64,000 bases of DNA, taken from Cyanobacteria bacterium UBA4641. GTDB lineage: Bacteria; Cyanobacteriota; Vampirovibrionia; Gastranaerophilales; Gastranaerophilaceae. Each line of letters begins with the position of its first letter. The first letter of the stretch is position 1. The translations under genes were made by a program, and so were the position numbers. Below the pieces are notes generated by a model. That model was not told where the DNA came from. It did no database searches and worked only from the letters and a program-made list of their open reading frames with translations. Below, one piece after another: positions 1 through 8,021 of this stretch. The DNA lies in assembly GCA_002405805.1 (NCBI GenBank), contig DHMN01000028.1, positions 1 to 64,000 on the forward strand. Reading direction: 5' to 3'.

Positions 1-510
1 CTTTCACCTTATATTGATAGATGCATTTTTAGTTTTGTTGACATGTACAAAAAATTAAAAACAAATATGCCTGAAATTATTTTTTTGTCAGATGTTGATA
101 AAAATGAAATCGCAAAAAATATCGGAGCGATTGCACAAAAATACAATATGATAATTCAAACTTGTGCAACAGGTGAAAATTATGAGCAATATGGTATTTT
201 TCAATCAGGTTGTATGACCTCTGATATTTTAGGCAAAGCAAATAATATTACCTTCAAAAAAGTTCGACACTCCGGCAACAGACAAGGCTGTCGTTGTATA
301 GAGAATAGAAATATCGGAGATTATGACACTTGCCCTAATGGTTGTAGATACTGTTATGCCAATCAAAATCCACAAATAGCACAAGAAAATTACAAAAAAC
401 ATAATCCAAATGATTTGATGATTTTAGGCAACCTTAAACCTACAGATGAAATTCAACAAAGTAGCCAAAAATCATTTTTAGAGACTAATGTGCAACAAAA
501 ATTATTTTAA
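1..510 (+). CDS. DUF1848 family protein, C-terminal part (5' end outside window)
   Basis: The reading frame is open from the first base of the window, so the ATG at 43 is internal and only about 169 C-terminal residues are seen. The visible part begins LSPYIDRCIFSFVDMYKK and contains two Cys-rich stretches, QGCRCIENR and CPNGCRYCYANQNP. The second resembles the C-terminal cysteine cluster of DUF1848 proteins, which are distantly related to radical SAM/spore photoproduct lyase-like enzymes. Assignment to DUF1848 is from memory of the family; its biochemical role is unknown. The gene ends 8 bases before the convergent acetyltransferase gene, with no obvious terminator hairpin between them. Confidence 0.7.
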   Translation, partial: LSPYIDRCIFSFVDMYKKLKTNMPEIIFLSDVDKNEIAKNIGAIAQKYNMIIQTCATGENYEQYGIFQSGCMTSDILGKANNITFKKVRHSGNRQGCRCIENRNIGDYDTCPNGCRYCYANQNPQIAQENYKKHNPNDLMILGNLKPTDEIQQSSQKSFLETNVQQKLF

Positions 511-517
511 ACTTTAT

Positions 518-961
518 TTAAAGTTCTTTTACCATCGTTATATGTTCACAATATTCATCAAAATAAATTCCGCCAACTTCTTTGTAACCAAGTTTTTTAT
601 AAAAATCTTTCACTCTGACTTGAGCCGAAACTTCTATCTTATCTCCGCCTTCATTTTTAATTTCTTGTTCTGCAATATTCATAATTTTGTTACCGAGATG
701 TTTGCCCCTGTAATCTTTCACTATTGCGACTCTTCCAATATGATAAATTCCATTTTGTAAAAAATATCGACAAGTTGCAATCGGTTTATCATTGTCATAA
801 AGAACAATGTGCGAACATTTTTTGTCGATTTCATCAAATTCATCCTTAAAGCCTTGCTCCTCAACAAAAATAACTGTCCTTATACCTATAATATCATCAT
901 TTAAACCTACAAACTTTTTATATTGCATTTTCAATTTTTTCTCAATTTTAACCTTTTCCAT
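518..961 (-). CDS. GNAT family N-acetyltransferase
   Basis: A 147-residue single-domain protein, the usual length for a GNAT fold that transfers acetyl from acetyl-CoA to an amine. The acetyl-CoA pyrophosphate-binding loop appears as GRVAIVKDYRGKHLGNKIM (around residues 92-110; the RGKHLG core fits R-x-x-G-x-G/A), and the C-terminal KDFYKKLGYKEVG is the usual beta5-alpha5 segment (FY..lGF). The early EEQGFKDEFDEID segment is reminiscent of ElaA-like members. The substrate cannot be read from sequence. The gene is divergent from the TetR-led efflux operon; no Shine-Dalgarno is visible and an extended -10 sits only 9 nt upstream. Confidence 0.85.
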   Translation of the reverse strand: MEKVKIEKKLKMQYKKFVGLNDDIIGIRTVIFVEEQGFKDEFDEIDKKCSHIVLYDNDKPIATCRYFLQNGIYHIGRVAIVKDYRGKHLGNKIMNIAEQEIKNEGGDKIEVSAQVRVKDFYKKLGYKEVGGIYFDEYCEHITMVKEL

Positions 962-970
962 TCCAACTAT

Positions 971-979
971 ATTATATCA
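971..979 (-). promoter_or_regulatory. Extended -10 promoter of the GNAT gene (near-leaderless)
   Basis: On the minus strand the sequence reads TGA-TATAAT followed by 9 nt and then the GNAT start codon. A start site 7 nt after the hexamer would leave a leader of about 2-3 nt, with no room for a ribosome-binding site. Confidence 0.55.
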
Positions 980-1055
980 TTAAATTAAAAAATATAAGTA
1001 TTTAAAGTTATCAAAAACTCTTAATGGATTTCTTGCCGAATTTAAAACTCACTCA

Positions 1056-1084
1056 TTGACTAAATCAAACGTTTGTTTTATAGT
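1056..1084 (+). promoter_or_regulatory. Sigma70-type promoter of the efflux operon
   Basis: TTGACT (1056-1061), a 17-bp spacer and TATAGT (1079-1084) form a near-consensus housekeeping promoter 24 nt upstream of the TetR-family start codon. The spacer holds the palindrome annotated separately. Confidence 0.75.
1066..1075. promoter_or_regulatory. Putative operator of the TetR/CecR-like regulator
   Basis: A perfect 10-bp palindrome CAAACGTTTG, with looser symmetry extending outwards on both sides, lies between the -35 and -10 elements. This is the classical place for a TetR repressor to block RNA polymerase, so autorepression is inferred. Confidence 0.6.
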
Positions 1085-1107
1085 TTTGGAGTAAAACTAG
1101 GATTAGC

Positions 1108-1728
1108 ATGGAAAAAGATGAGAATTCTAAGCAAAAGATATTAAATTCGGCGACAAAACTCTTTGCAAATAAAGGGTTTGATGCAGTTAGTGTTCGTGAA
1201 ATCTGCAAGGATGCAGGAGTAAATTTATGCATGATTTCTTATTATTTTGGGGGCAAAAAAGAACTCTACAATGCGATTATTGATGATTTGGTGGAAAAAC
1301 AAACTCAATATGCAAATACTTTTTTAGATTTATCTATTGAGCCGAAAGCACTCTCAAAACAAGAACAAATTGATTTATTATTTGTAATTTTAGACAAATT
1401 TGTTGATTATTTCTATTCAAACATTTCAAGCGATTTGATTTTACTTTTACTAAAAGAACAACAAAATCCTGAGTTTAATTTTAAACCTCCAACATTTGAA
1501 TATTTAAGAAAAGTTATTTCTGCAGTATTTAATTTAGAAGTAAATTCTAAGGAATCAGTTTATCAAACATTATTTATAATTTCTCAATTAAATTCACCAA
1601 AGATTTTCCCTGCGTTTTCACTTCGCCTACTTGGTCAAGATACATTTAATCAAGAAGATATTAAAATCATAAGAAATAATATAAAATTTTACATCAATTT
1701 AATATTAAAGGAGAAGAAAATTGTTTAA
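1108..1728 (+). CDS. TetR/AcrR family regulator, CecR-like
   Basis: 206 residues. The N-terminal helix-turn-helix is clear (ATKLFANKGFDAVSVREICK, residues 15-34, then DAGVNLCMISYYFGGKKELY). The SYYFGGKKELY ending and the length match the CecR/YbiH subgroup, which has a DUF1956-type ligand-binding C-terminus. In Escherichia coli CecR heads the ybhG-F-S-R export genes, and the same gene order follows here, so a local repressor role responding to a toxic compound is likely. The ATG is preceded by AGGA at 1099-1102. The 3' end overlaps the next gene by 8 bases, so the genes are co-transcribed. The promoter carries a palindrome suited to autoregulation. Confidence 0.88.
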   Translation: MEKDENSKQKILNSATKLFANKGFDAVSVREICKDAGVNLCMISYYFGGKKELYNAIIDDLVEKQTQYANTFLDLSIEPKALSKQEQIDLLFVILDKFVDYFYSNISSDLILLLLKEQQNPEFNFKPPTFEYLRKVISAVFNLEVNSKESVYQTLFIISQLNSPKIFPAFSLRLLGQDTFNQEDIKIIRNNIKFYINLILKEKKIV

Positions 1729-3040
1729 AAAACTCCTCGTTACATTCGGAACAGTCTTGCTGGTTTCAAATTGTGCAATTGCAATAGACAAAAAAGAATT
1801 AAATCCTGAATTTTTCTCAAGATTTAATGATGATTGCCTTGAATATTATATAAATCAAGCAATCGAAAACAACCATAGCGCAAAGCAAGCCACCTACAGG
1901 GTTGAGCAGTACAGACAACAGGTGAAATATTCTTTTAGCAAAGAATTGCCATCTTTTAGTGTGAGCGCGAATTATTTAGGGATAAAAGTTCCGCAATTAG
2001 ATAACTTTACCCTAAAGAAAAATGCTTTTATTCTTCCTTTTATGGCAAATTATGAAGCTGATTTTTTGCTAAAAAATCATGATAAGACCAAAAGTCAGAA
2101 AAAAGTTTACGAAATAAGTGAGCAAGAAGAAAAAGCTGTCTATTTAGCACTATTAAGTGATGTTGCAACGGTTTACACCAACATTTTAGAATACGATGGA
2201 CTATTAAATCTTGCCCAAGAACAAGTTGAAATTTCACAAAAAATTCTATCGTCAGACACTAAAAAATTTAACCGTGGGATTATTAATTCAACGAAATATA
2301 ATAACTCAAAGAAAAATTTAGAAACCGCAAAAACAAACCTTGAGAATTTGCAAAAACAGCAAGAAATTTTGTTGATGCAATTAGCGGTTTTGACTGGAGT
2401 TTCATCAAGTGAAGCTCAAAATTTGACTCGCGGAGATATTGATAAATTTGAATATTCAAAAGAAATTCCGCAAAATATCAAGTCTGACGTGATTTTTTCA
2501 AGACCTGATGTAATGTCAGCCGAGGCAAATTTAGAAAAAGCGAAAATTGACATCCGCATAGCAAGAAAAGAATTTTTGCCAACATTTAATATCACAGGTT
2601 TGTGGGCATTTAATACTATTGCCCCTGGAACATTTTTCTATTGGGAATCCTCTCTTGCTGCACTTTTAGCCGGTGCGACACAAGATATTTTTACCGGTGG
2701 AAGAAAAATTGCAAACCTGAAAATCCAAAAAGCAAAATATGAAGAACTTTTTGAAAACTACAAACAGACTGATTTAGAAGCTGTGAAAGAAGTGAATACC
2801 GCGCTATGTTTTACAAAACACGACACAAAAGTTGAGAAAAATTCTATAAAAAAATTAGATTATGAATACCAAAATTTGCAAGCTGCAAAAAGACAGTTAA
2901 ACCAAGGTACAATCTCACAACCTGAATATTTGGCGGGACTTTCAAAAGTTGTCAATCTGCAATCAGAATATGTCAGTGCAAAAACTCAAAAGTTAGTTAA
3001 TTATTTCACGCTATATAAAGCCGTTGGAGGAAAATTATAA
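1721..3040 (+). CDS. TolC-family outer membrane efflux protein
   Basis: 439 residues starting at TTG (1721), with AAAGGAG at 1707-1713 as ribosome-binding site. The N-terminus is a Sec signal peptide (MFKKLLVTFGTVLLVSNCAI, likely cleaved after AIA). The rest is the repeated coiled-coil/beta pattern of the TolC/NodT superfamily: RPDVMSAEANLEKAKIDIRI (residues 262-281) in the second half is the family's most conserved stretch, followed by ARKEFLPTF and by GGRKIANLKIQKAKYEE. It should form the trimeric outer-membrane duct for the HlyD-like adaptor and ABC transporter encoded immediately downstream. The E. coli ybh operon lacks such a gene, so this locus looks like a self-contained tripartite pump. 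Confidence 0.88.
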   Translation: MFKKLLVTFGTVLLVSNCAIAIDKKELNPEFFSRFNDDCLEYYINQAIENNHSAKQATYRVEQYRQQVKYSFSKELPSFSVSANYLGIKVPQLDNFTLKKNAFILPFMANYEADFLLKNHDKTKSQKKVYEISEQEEKAVYLALLSDVATVYTNILEYDGLLNLAQEQVEISQKILSSDTKKFNRGIINSTKYNNSKKNLETAKTNLENLQKQQEILLMQLAVLTGVSSSEAQNLTRGDIDKFEYSKEIPQNIKSDVIFSRPDVMSAEANLEKAKIDIRIARKEFLPTFNITGLWAFNTIAPGTFFYWESSLAALLAGATQDIFTGGRKIANLKIQKAKYEELFENYKQTDLEAVKEVNTALCFTKHDTKVEKNSIKKLDYEYQNLQAAKRQLNQGTISQPEYLAGLSKVVNLQSEYVSAKTQKLVNYFTLYKAVGGKL

Positions 3041-3909
3041 TGAAAAAGAAAATTATTGCAATATTTTTACTACTTTTAATAATCGGAGCAAGTGCGTTTT
3101 TCTTAACTCGCAAAAAAGAAAATCCGAACGAATTAACGCTATACGGAAACGTTGAAATCAGGCAAGTTGACTTGAGTTTCCAAGTTGGCGGACAAATCGT
3201 AAAAATGTTAAAAGAAGAAGGCGATAGCGTTAAAAAAGGTGAACTTGTCGCAACTTTGGATAACAGAGATTATAAATCTAATTTAGAAAAAGCTGATGCT
3301 GACGTTGCAAAAACTTTGGCACTAAAAAACGATGCCGAAGATAAATTTAAAAGAAACGCACCGCTTGTTAGCGATGAAACAATCTCAAAACAGGATTACG
3401 AAACCCTTTTGAACACAAAAAATAAATCAGCAGCAGATTATAAAGGCGCGATTGCTCAGAAAAATTTTGCAAAAAATCAACTGGATTATACAAAAATTTA
3501 TGCTCCTGATGATGGAATTGTAATGGTTAGAGTGCAAGAACCCGGGGCAACAGTTGCAAAAGGTCAAACAGTTTATACTATCTCAAAATCAAAACCTGTT
3601 TGGGTTAGAGCGTACGTAAATGAAACGGATTTAGGCAATATCAAATACGGAATGAATGTAAAAGTTTTAACAGATTCCGTTGACCCTCAAACAGGTAAAA
3701 ACCGTGAATATGTAGGCAAAATCGGTTATATTTCACCTGTTGCCGAGTTTACGCCAAAGACTGTTCAATCAACAGATTTGAGAACAAGTTTGGTTTACAG
3801 AATAAGAGTTTACATTGATAATGTTGATGAATATTTAAGACAAGGTATGCCAACAACGATAAAAATTGATTTAAGCTCTGAAACTCAAGGGGCAAAAGAG
3901 GTTCAATAA
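3040..3909 (+). CDS. HlyD-family periplasmic adaptor, YbhG-like
   Basis: 289 residues. One N-terminal membrane anchor (IIAIFLLLLIIGASAFFL) is followed by a split lipoyl/barrel-sandwich domain (NVEIRQVDLSFQVGGQIVKM, then GDSVKKGELVATLD, and later IYAPDDGIVMVRVQEPGATV) around a short coiled-coil hairpin (about residues 85-145), then a beta-barrel domain. This is the membrane fusion protein of an ABC export system, bridging the inner-membrane permeases and the TolC-like duct. The start codon overlaps the stop of the outer-membrane gene (TAATG), and the next gene begins 1 base after its stop. The short hairpin suits YbhG/CusB-like adaptors. Confidence 0.88.
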   Translation: MKKKIIAIFLLLLIIGASAFFLTRKKENPNELTLYGNVEIRQVDLSFQVGGQIVKMLKEEGDSVKKGELVATLDNRDYKSNLEKADADVAKTLALKNDAEDKFKRNAPLVSDETISKQDYETLLNTKNKSAADYKGAIAQKNFAKNQLDYTKIYAPDDGIVMVRVQEPGATVAKGQTVYTISKSKPVWVRAYVNETDLGNIKYGMNVKVLTDSVDPQTGKNREYVGKIGYISPVAEFTPKTVQSTDLRTSLVYRIRVYIDNVDEYLRQGMPTTIKIDLSSETQGAKEVQ

Positions 3910-3910
3910 A

Positions 3911-5434
3911 ATGAACACCGTTGAAATTAAAAACTTAATAAAAACCTTCGGTTCAACAACTGCGATTGATAACCTGACTTTGACAATTGAAAAAGGCAAA
4001 ATCACAGGTTTAATCGGTGCAGATGGTGCAGGTAAAACTACATTAATTCGCTTAATTATCGGATTATTGACTCCTGATAGTGGGGAAATCCAAACATTAA
4101 AGTTAAACCCATTTACACAAAAACAAGAATTAACCCTAAAAATCGGATATATGCCACAAAAATTCGGCTTGTATGAAGATTTGACCGTTCTTGAAAATTT
4201 GAAACTTTATGCTGATTTAAAAAATCAACCTTATGACTTTGAAAAGTTACTGGAATTTACAAGCCTAACACGTTTTCAAGACAGATTGACCGGAGCATTA
4301 TCAGGTGGAATGAAACAAAAATTAGGTCTAGCTTGTACTTTGCTTGGCAATCCTGAATTTCTTATTCTTGATGAACCGTCTGTCGGCGTTGACCCAATTT
4401 CTCGAAAAGATTTGATGAAAATGGTTAAAAATATGATTAGTCCTGAAACAACTGTTTTGTGGTCAACTGCATACCTTGATGAGGCGCATAGCTTTGATAC
4501 GGCAGTTGTACTTGATAAGGGCAAAGTTATTTATAACGGCAAACCTCACGACTTGGCACCAACTCCGCAAGAATTTGAGGAAAAAGTGATTGACCTTATG
4601 GGCGGATACAAAAAAGAAACATCCATGATTGCAGAAAACTACACTCCGCTTGATGTTGAGATGGATTGCACCGTTGTTGCTGACAATTTAGAAAAACGAT
4701 ACGGAAATTTTTACGCCGTAAAAAATAATTCTTTTTGTATTAAAAAAGGGGAGATTTTCGGACTTTTAGGTCCAAACGGCGCAGGAAAATCCACATCTTT
4801 CAAAATGATGTGCGGACTAAGTAAGCCAACAGGCGGAACTGCGAAAATTATGGGGATTGATATTCTGAAAAATCCTGAAAAAGCTCGTTCCAACCTTGGA
4901 TATATGGCACAAAAATTTTCGCTTTATTGCAGCCTTACCGTAAGGCAAAATTTGGAATTTTTTGCCGCAGCTTACGGAATAAAATTTTTGGAACGCAAAA
5001 AACGAGTTGAAGAAATCATTGATGTCTTTAATTTTAGAGAGGTAGAAAATCAAAAAGCACAAGATTTGCCACTTGGTTTCAAACAGCGGTTATCAATGGC
5101 TTGCGCCCTAATTCATAATCCGCCGATTTTGTTTTTAGATGAGCCAACATCAGGGGTTGACGTTGTTACTCGTCGAGATTTTTGGAATCATATTACATCT
5201 CTTGCCAAAAAAGGGGTGACAATTTTAGTTACAACACACTTTATGGATGAGGCTGAATATTGTGACAGAATTAGTCTTTTTTATAAAGGCGAAACTATTG
5301 CAGTCGGAACACCAAATGAGTTGAAACAGAAAGCTCAAGAGCTTACAGCTCAAACATCTCCCACTAGGGGCGAAGGGGAACTGCCGACAATGGAAGAAAC
5401 ATTTATCACACTAATTAAGGAGTCTGAAAAATGA
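3911..5434 (+). CDS. Tandem ABC ATP-binding protein, YbhF-like
   Basis: 507 residues with two nucleotide-binding domains. NBD1: Walker A GADGAGKTT, signature LSGGMKQK, Walker B LILDEPSVGVDP, but the switch segment is STAYLDEA, so the usual histidine is absent. NBD2: Walker A GPNGAGKST, degenerate signature LPLGFKQR, Walker B LFLDEPTSGVDV and an intact TTHFMDEA switch. The two defects lie on different halves, so one composite site should keep all catalytic elements, as in asymmetric ABC exporters. The genes downstream encode the two membrane subunits. Near the C-terminus the segment TSPTRGEGELP (bases about 5357-5390) looks like an in-frame repeat-derived insertion (see findings). The stop overlaps the next start (ATGA). 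Confidence 0.9.
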   Translation: MNTVEIKNLIKTFGSTTAIDNLTLTIEKGKITGLIGADGAGKTTLIRLIIGLLTPDSGEIQTLKLNPFTQKQELTLKIGYMPQKFGLYEDLTVLENLKLYADLKNQPYDFEKLLEFTSLTRFQDRLTGALSGGMKQKLGLACTLLGNPEFLILDEPSVGVDPISRKDLMKMVKNMISPETTVLWSTAYLDEAHSFDTAVVLDKGKVIYNGKPHDLAPTPQEFEEKVIDLMGGYKKETSMIAENYTPLDVEMDCTVVADNLEKRYGNFYAVKNNSFCIKKGEIFGLLGPNGAGKSTSFKMMCGLSKPTGGTAKIMGIDILKNPEKARSNLGYMAQKFSLYCSLTVRQNLEFFAAAYGIKFLERKKRVEEIIDVFNFREVENQKAQDLPLGFKQRLSMACALIHNPPILFLDEPTSGVDVVTRRDFWNHITSLAKKGVTILVTTHFMDEAEYCDRISLFYKGETIAVGTPNELKQKAQELTAQTSPTRGEGELPTMEETFITLIKESEK

Positions 5435-6540
5435 AGATATTGTTTGCCTTAATTAAAAAAGAATTTTTGCAAATAATCCGCGACCCATCAAGTATAATTA
5501 TCGCATTTATTTTGCCGTTGATTTCGATTTTGATTTATATGTACGGAATCAATATGGACACATCGACTGTTACAATGGGAATTAAAAATGACGACGCAAA
5601 TCCTGAAATCGCAACACTAGTCAAATCCTTCGGACACAGCAAATATATTCATTCTGAAATTTTTGATAATGAAAATGATTTAACAAATGCGATAATTAAA
5701 TCAAAATTAAAAGGTGGAATTATTATTCCTAACGATTTTTCTACACATCTTTCAAAAGGTGAAAACGCCGAAGTGTTAGTAATTACAGATGGCACAGAAG
5801 TAAACACCGCAAATTATGTTCAAAGTTATTCAATGGCAATTCTAAACCAATGGCTTGCGACAAGTCGCTTTGCACCAAAAGTCAAAAGACAAATAATATC
5901 ACCAGAGTTAAGAGTTTGGTACAACCAAGATTTAAACAGCCACTATTTTATCCTCCCAGGGTCAATTGCAATAACGATGACACTTATCGGAATTTTATTG
6001 ACAGCATTAGTTGTCGCAAGAGAATGGGAACGCGGCACAATGGAAGCGATTTTGAGTACACGCGTTAGAAAAATTGACATTGTACTTGGCAAATATATTC
6101 CTTATTTTATTTTAGGAATGACATCTTTAGCTTTCAATGTATTCTTGTGTACTGCGTTTTTTCAGGTACCGTTTAGAGGGAATTATCTTGTTTTGTTCGG
6201 TGTAAGCGGATTGTTTTTGTTTACACTTTTAGGAATCGGACTTTTGATTTCTTCAAAACTTAAAAACCAATTTTTAGCAAGCCAAGTTTCTCTTGGAATT
6301 GGATTTTTGCCTGCATTACTCTTGTCAGGCTTGATGTTTCCGATTAATTCAATGCCGAAATTTTTCCAAATTTTGACAATGATTTTGCCACCAAGATATT
6401 TTATAACTTTTATCGAAAGTGAATTTATGGCAGGTACGGTTTGGAAAGTCGTAACAATTAATTCAATATTTTTGGCTTGCCTTGGATTACTTTTATTTGT
6501 GATTGTGTACAAAAATACGGATATGAGGTTAGATAGCTAG
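5431..6540 (+). CDS. ABC-2 type permease, YbhS-like
   Basis: 369 residues with the ABC2_membrane_3 layout: one N-terminal transmembrane helix (after IIRDPSSIIIAFILPLISIL), a large extracytoplasmic domain (about residues 45-165, with VLVITDGTEVNTANYVQSY), then five C-terminal helices. The conserved cytoplasmic loop VAREWERGTMEAILSTRVRK lies between the second and third helices. It should pair with the following, homologous permease and the tandem ATPase as a heterodimeric exporter. Its start overlaps the ATPase stop by 4 bases. Confidence 0.88.
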   Translation: MKILFALIKKEFLQIIRDPSSIIIAFILPLISILIYMYGINMDTSTVTMGIKNDDANPEIATLVKSFGHSKYIHSEIFDNENDLTNAIIKSKLKGGIIIPNDFSTHLSKGENAEVLVITDGTEVNTANYVQSYSMAILNQWLATSRFAPKVKRQIISPELRVWYNQDLNSHYFILPGSIAITMTLIGILLTALVVAREWERGTMEAILSTRVRKIDIVLGKYIPYFILGMTSLAFNVFLCTAFFQVPFRGNYLVLFGVSGLFLFTLLGIGLLISSKLKNQFLASQVSLGIGFLPALLLSGLMFPINSMPKFFQILTMILPPRYFITFIESEFMAGTVWKVVTINSIFLACLGLLLFVIVYKNTDMRLDS

Positions 6541-7650
6541 ATGTTAGATAGTTTACGCAGAATTTTTGCACTTATAAAAAAAGAATTTATTACAATTTGG
6601 ATGGATAAAAAAAGCAGAGGAATGATTATTGTTCTGCCACTTCTACAGCTTTTTGTTTTTGCAAATGCAATTACTATGGAAGTTAAAAATATTGATGTTT
6701 CTTTGATTGATAGAGATAATTCTGTAGAGTCAAGAGAACTTGTTTCGCGATTTAAAAATTCTCCAAGGTTTAGAAAATTTTATTATGCAAAAGATGAAAG
6801 TGAACTAAAATCCCAAATTGATAATCAACAAACCCAAATCGGAATATATATAAATAATGATTTTTCAAATTCAATCAAAGCACAAAAACCTGTCAATGTC
6901 TTGGTTATAGTTGATGGTCGTCAAACAAATTCTGCAACAATTGCAGGCAATTATGCATCACAAATTATAAACGGATATAATGAAGAAATTTCAAAAACCA
7001 AGGGGGCAACTATAACCCCTGTTGTAAGGAATTGGTACAATCCGAATCTTGAATATAGATGGTATCTTTTGACGGTTATTGTCGCAATGTTAGCACTTGT
7101 AATTACACTGTTGTTGACGGCTTTATCTATTGCAAGAGAGCGTGAAATGGGCACATTTGACCAACTTGTAGTCAGCCCTTTATCATCATTTGAAATTTTG
7201 GCAGGAAAAACCATTCCACCACTTGTAATTGCAATGGGATTGACTTGCTTTATGGTGTTGATGGTTGTTTTGTGTTTTAAAATTAAATTTATGGGCTCTG
7301 TACCAATATTTTTGTTTGCGGTTTTTGTTTCGCTATTGTCTATTGTCGGAGTAGGACTATTTATATCTTCAATTTGCAAAACTCAACAACAAGCAATTTT
7401 GGGTGTAATAACCTTCCAAATGCCTGCCGTGTTGCTTTCAGGATTTATTTCACCAATTGAAGACATGCCTGTCGCATTGCAATATTTGACATACCTAAAC
7501 CCAGTGAGATTTTTCATGCTGCTTTCACGAAATATTTTCTTGAAAGGAATGGGGGTGACCGACGTTATGCTAAACCTGATTCCGCTAATTTGCATAGCAA
7601 TCATCACACTATCCCTCGCCAGCTGGACATTTAAAAGAAAGTTGGATTAA
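6541..7650 (+). CDS. ABC-2 type permease, YbhR-like
   Basis: 369 residues, paralogous to the preceding gene: N-terminal membrane helix (MIIVLPLLQLFVFANAITME), external domain with VLVIVDGRQTNSATIAGNYA, then a five-helix bundle preceded by SIAREREMGTFDQLVVSPLS. The two permeases have equal length and are directly adjacent (stop at 6540, ATG at 6541), so translational coupling is likely. This is the last gene of the efflux operon; a long hairpin follows 15 bases after the stop. Confidence 0.88.
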   Translation: MLDSLRRIFALIKKEFITIWMDKKSRGMIIVLPLLQLFVFANAITMEVKNIDVSLIDRDNSVESRELVSRFKNSPRFRKFYYAKDESELKSQIDNQQTQIGIYINNDFSNSIKAQKPVNVLVIVDGRQTNSATIAGNYASQIINGYNEEISKTKGATITPVVRNWYNPNLEYRWYLLTVIVAMLALVITLLLTALSIAREREMGTFDQLVVSPLSSFEILAGKTIPPLVIAMGLTCFMVLMVVLCFKIKFMGSVPIFLFAVFVSLLSIVGVGLFISSICKTQQQAILGVITFQMPAVLLSGFISPIEDMPVALQYLTYLNPVRFFMLLSRNIFLKGMGVTDVMLNLIPLICIAIITLSLASWTFKRKLD

Positions 7651-7664
7651 TTTTTGTTTATTAC

Positions 7665-7700
7665 TGAAGGCGCCTATGGCTAAAGCCATAGGCGCTTTCA
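7665..7700. terminator. Long bidirectional hairpin between efflux operon and tRNA-Ser
   Basis: An uninterrupted 11-bp stem GCGCCTATGGC/GCCATAGGCGC (7670-7680 with 7685-7695) around a TAAA loop, extended outwards by a few A-T and G-T pairs. It directly follows the 3' end of tRNA-Ser on the minus strand and the last ybh-like gene on the plus strand. Its outer base pairs touch the tRNA discriminator base. The T-run is weak on both sides, so it may also be a processing or 3'-protecting structure. Confidence 0.65.
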
Positions 7701-7785
7701 GAGGGGATGGGATTCGAACCCACGGTGAGGTTTCCCTCACACAACCTTTCCAAGATTGCACCTTAAACCGCTCGGACACCCCTCT
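7699..7785 (-). tRNA. tRNA-Ser (anticodon GGA)
   Basis: On the minus strand a class II tRNA folds: 7-bp acceptor AGAGGGG/CCCCTCT with discriminator G, D-arm TCCGAGCGG, anticodon stem CAATC/GGTTG with loop TTGGAAA (anticodon GGA), a long variable arm GTGAGGGAAACCTCAC and T-arm GTGGG-TTCGAAT-CCCAT. CCA is not encoded. The gene starts only 17 nt after the stop of the DUF2997 gene on the same strand, with no terminator between, so it may be processed from that operon's transcript. Confidence 0.93.
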
Positions 7786-7802
7786 ATATTAAATTTGTTA
7801 TG

Positions 7803-8006
7803 CTAATTATCCTTTAAATGTTGAGTTTCGTCAAGTTCCAAAACCTCTTGTTGATAATACTCTTCTGTCTTTTCCAATTGATAAATCTTAGCATCAGCAA
7901 GTTTTTCCAAAACCTTGGCATAATCTGCACATTTTTTGCCTTTTACACCCTCAGTTTCCATTTGTATTGTTCCGTCAGGAAATAGTCTTATCTTCATTTT
8001 GCCCAT
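7803..8006 (-). CDS. DUF2997 family small protein
   Basis: About 67 residues, MGKMKIRLFPDGTIQMETEG followed by VKGKKCADYAKVLEKLADAK. The pattern I-x-x-PDG-x-I-x-x-x-x-x-G-x-x-G-x-x-C fits DUF2997, small proteins I recall as neighbours of Ycf46-like ATPases and DUF1257 (Ycf35-like) proteins in cyanobacteria. The start is uncertain: ATG at 8006 has AAGGA 12 nt upstream, and a TTG at 8015 would add three residues. It is the last protein gene of the minus-strand operon, 15 nt after the duplicated protein and 17 nt before tRNA-Ser. The conserved single cysteine in a GKKC context suggests a modified or metal-contacting residue, which is inference only. Confidence 0.75.
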   Translation of the reverse strand: MGKMKIRLFPDGTIQMETEGVKGKKCADYAKVLEKLADAKIYQLEKTEEYYQQEVLELDETQHLKDN

Positions 8007-8021
8007 ATTTATCAACCATCC

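Noticed and set aside
488..760. Plus-strand frame of 90 codons
   Set aside because: It is antisense to the GNAT gene and has no ribosome-binding site; the Phe/Asn-rich composition is that of a shadow frame.
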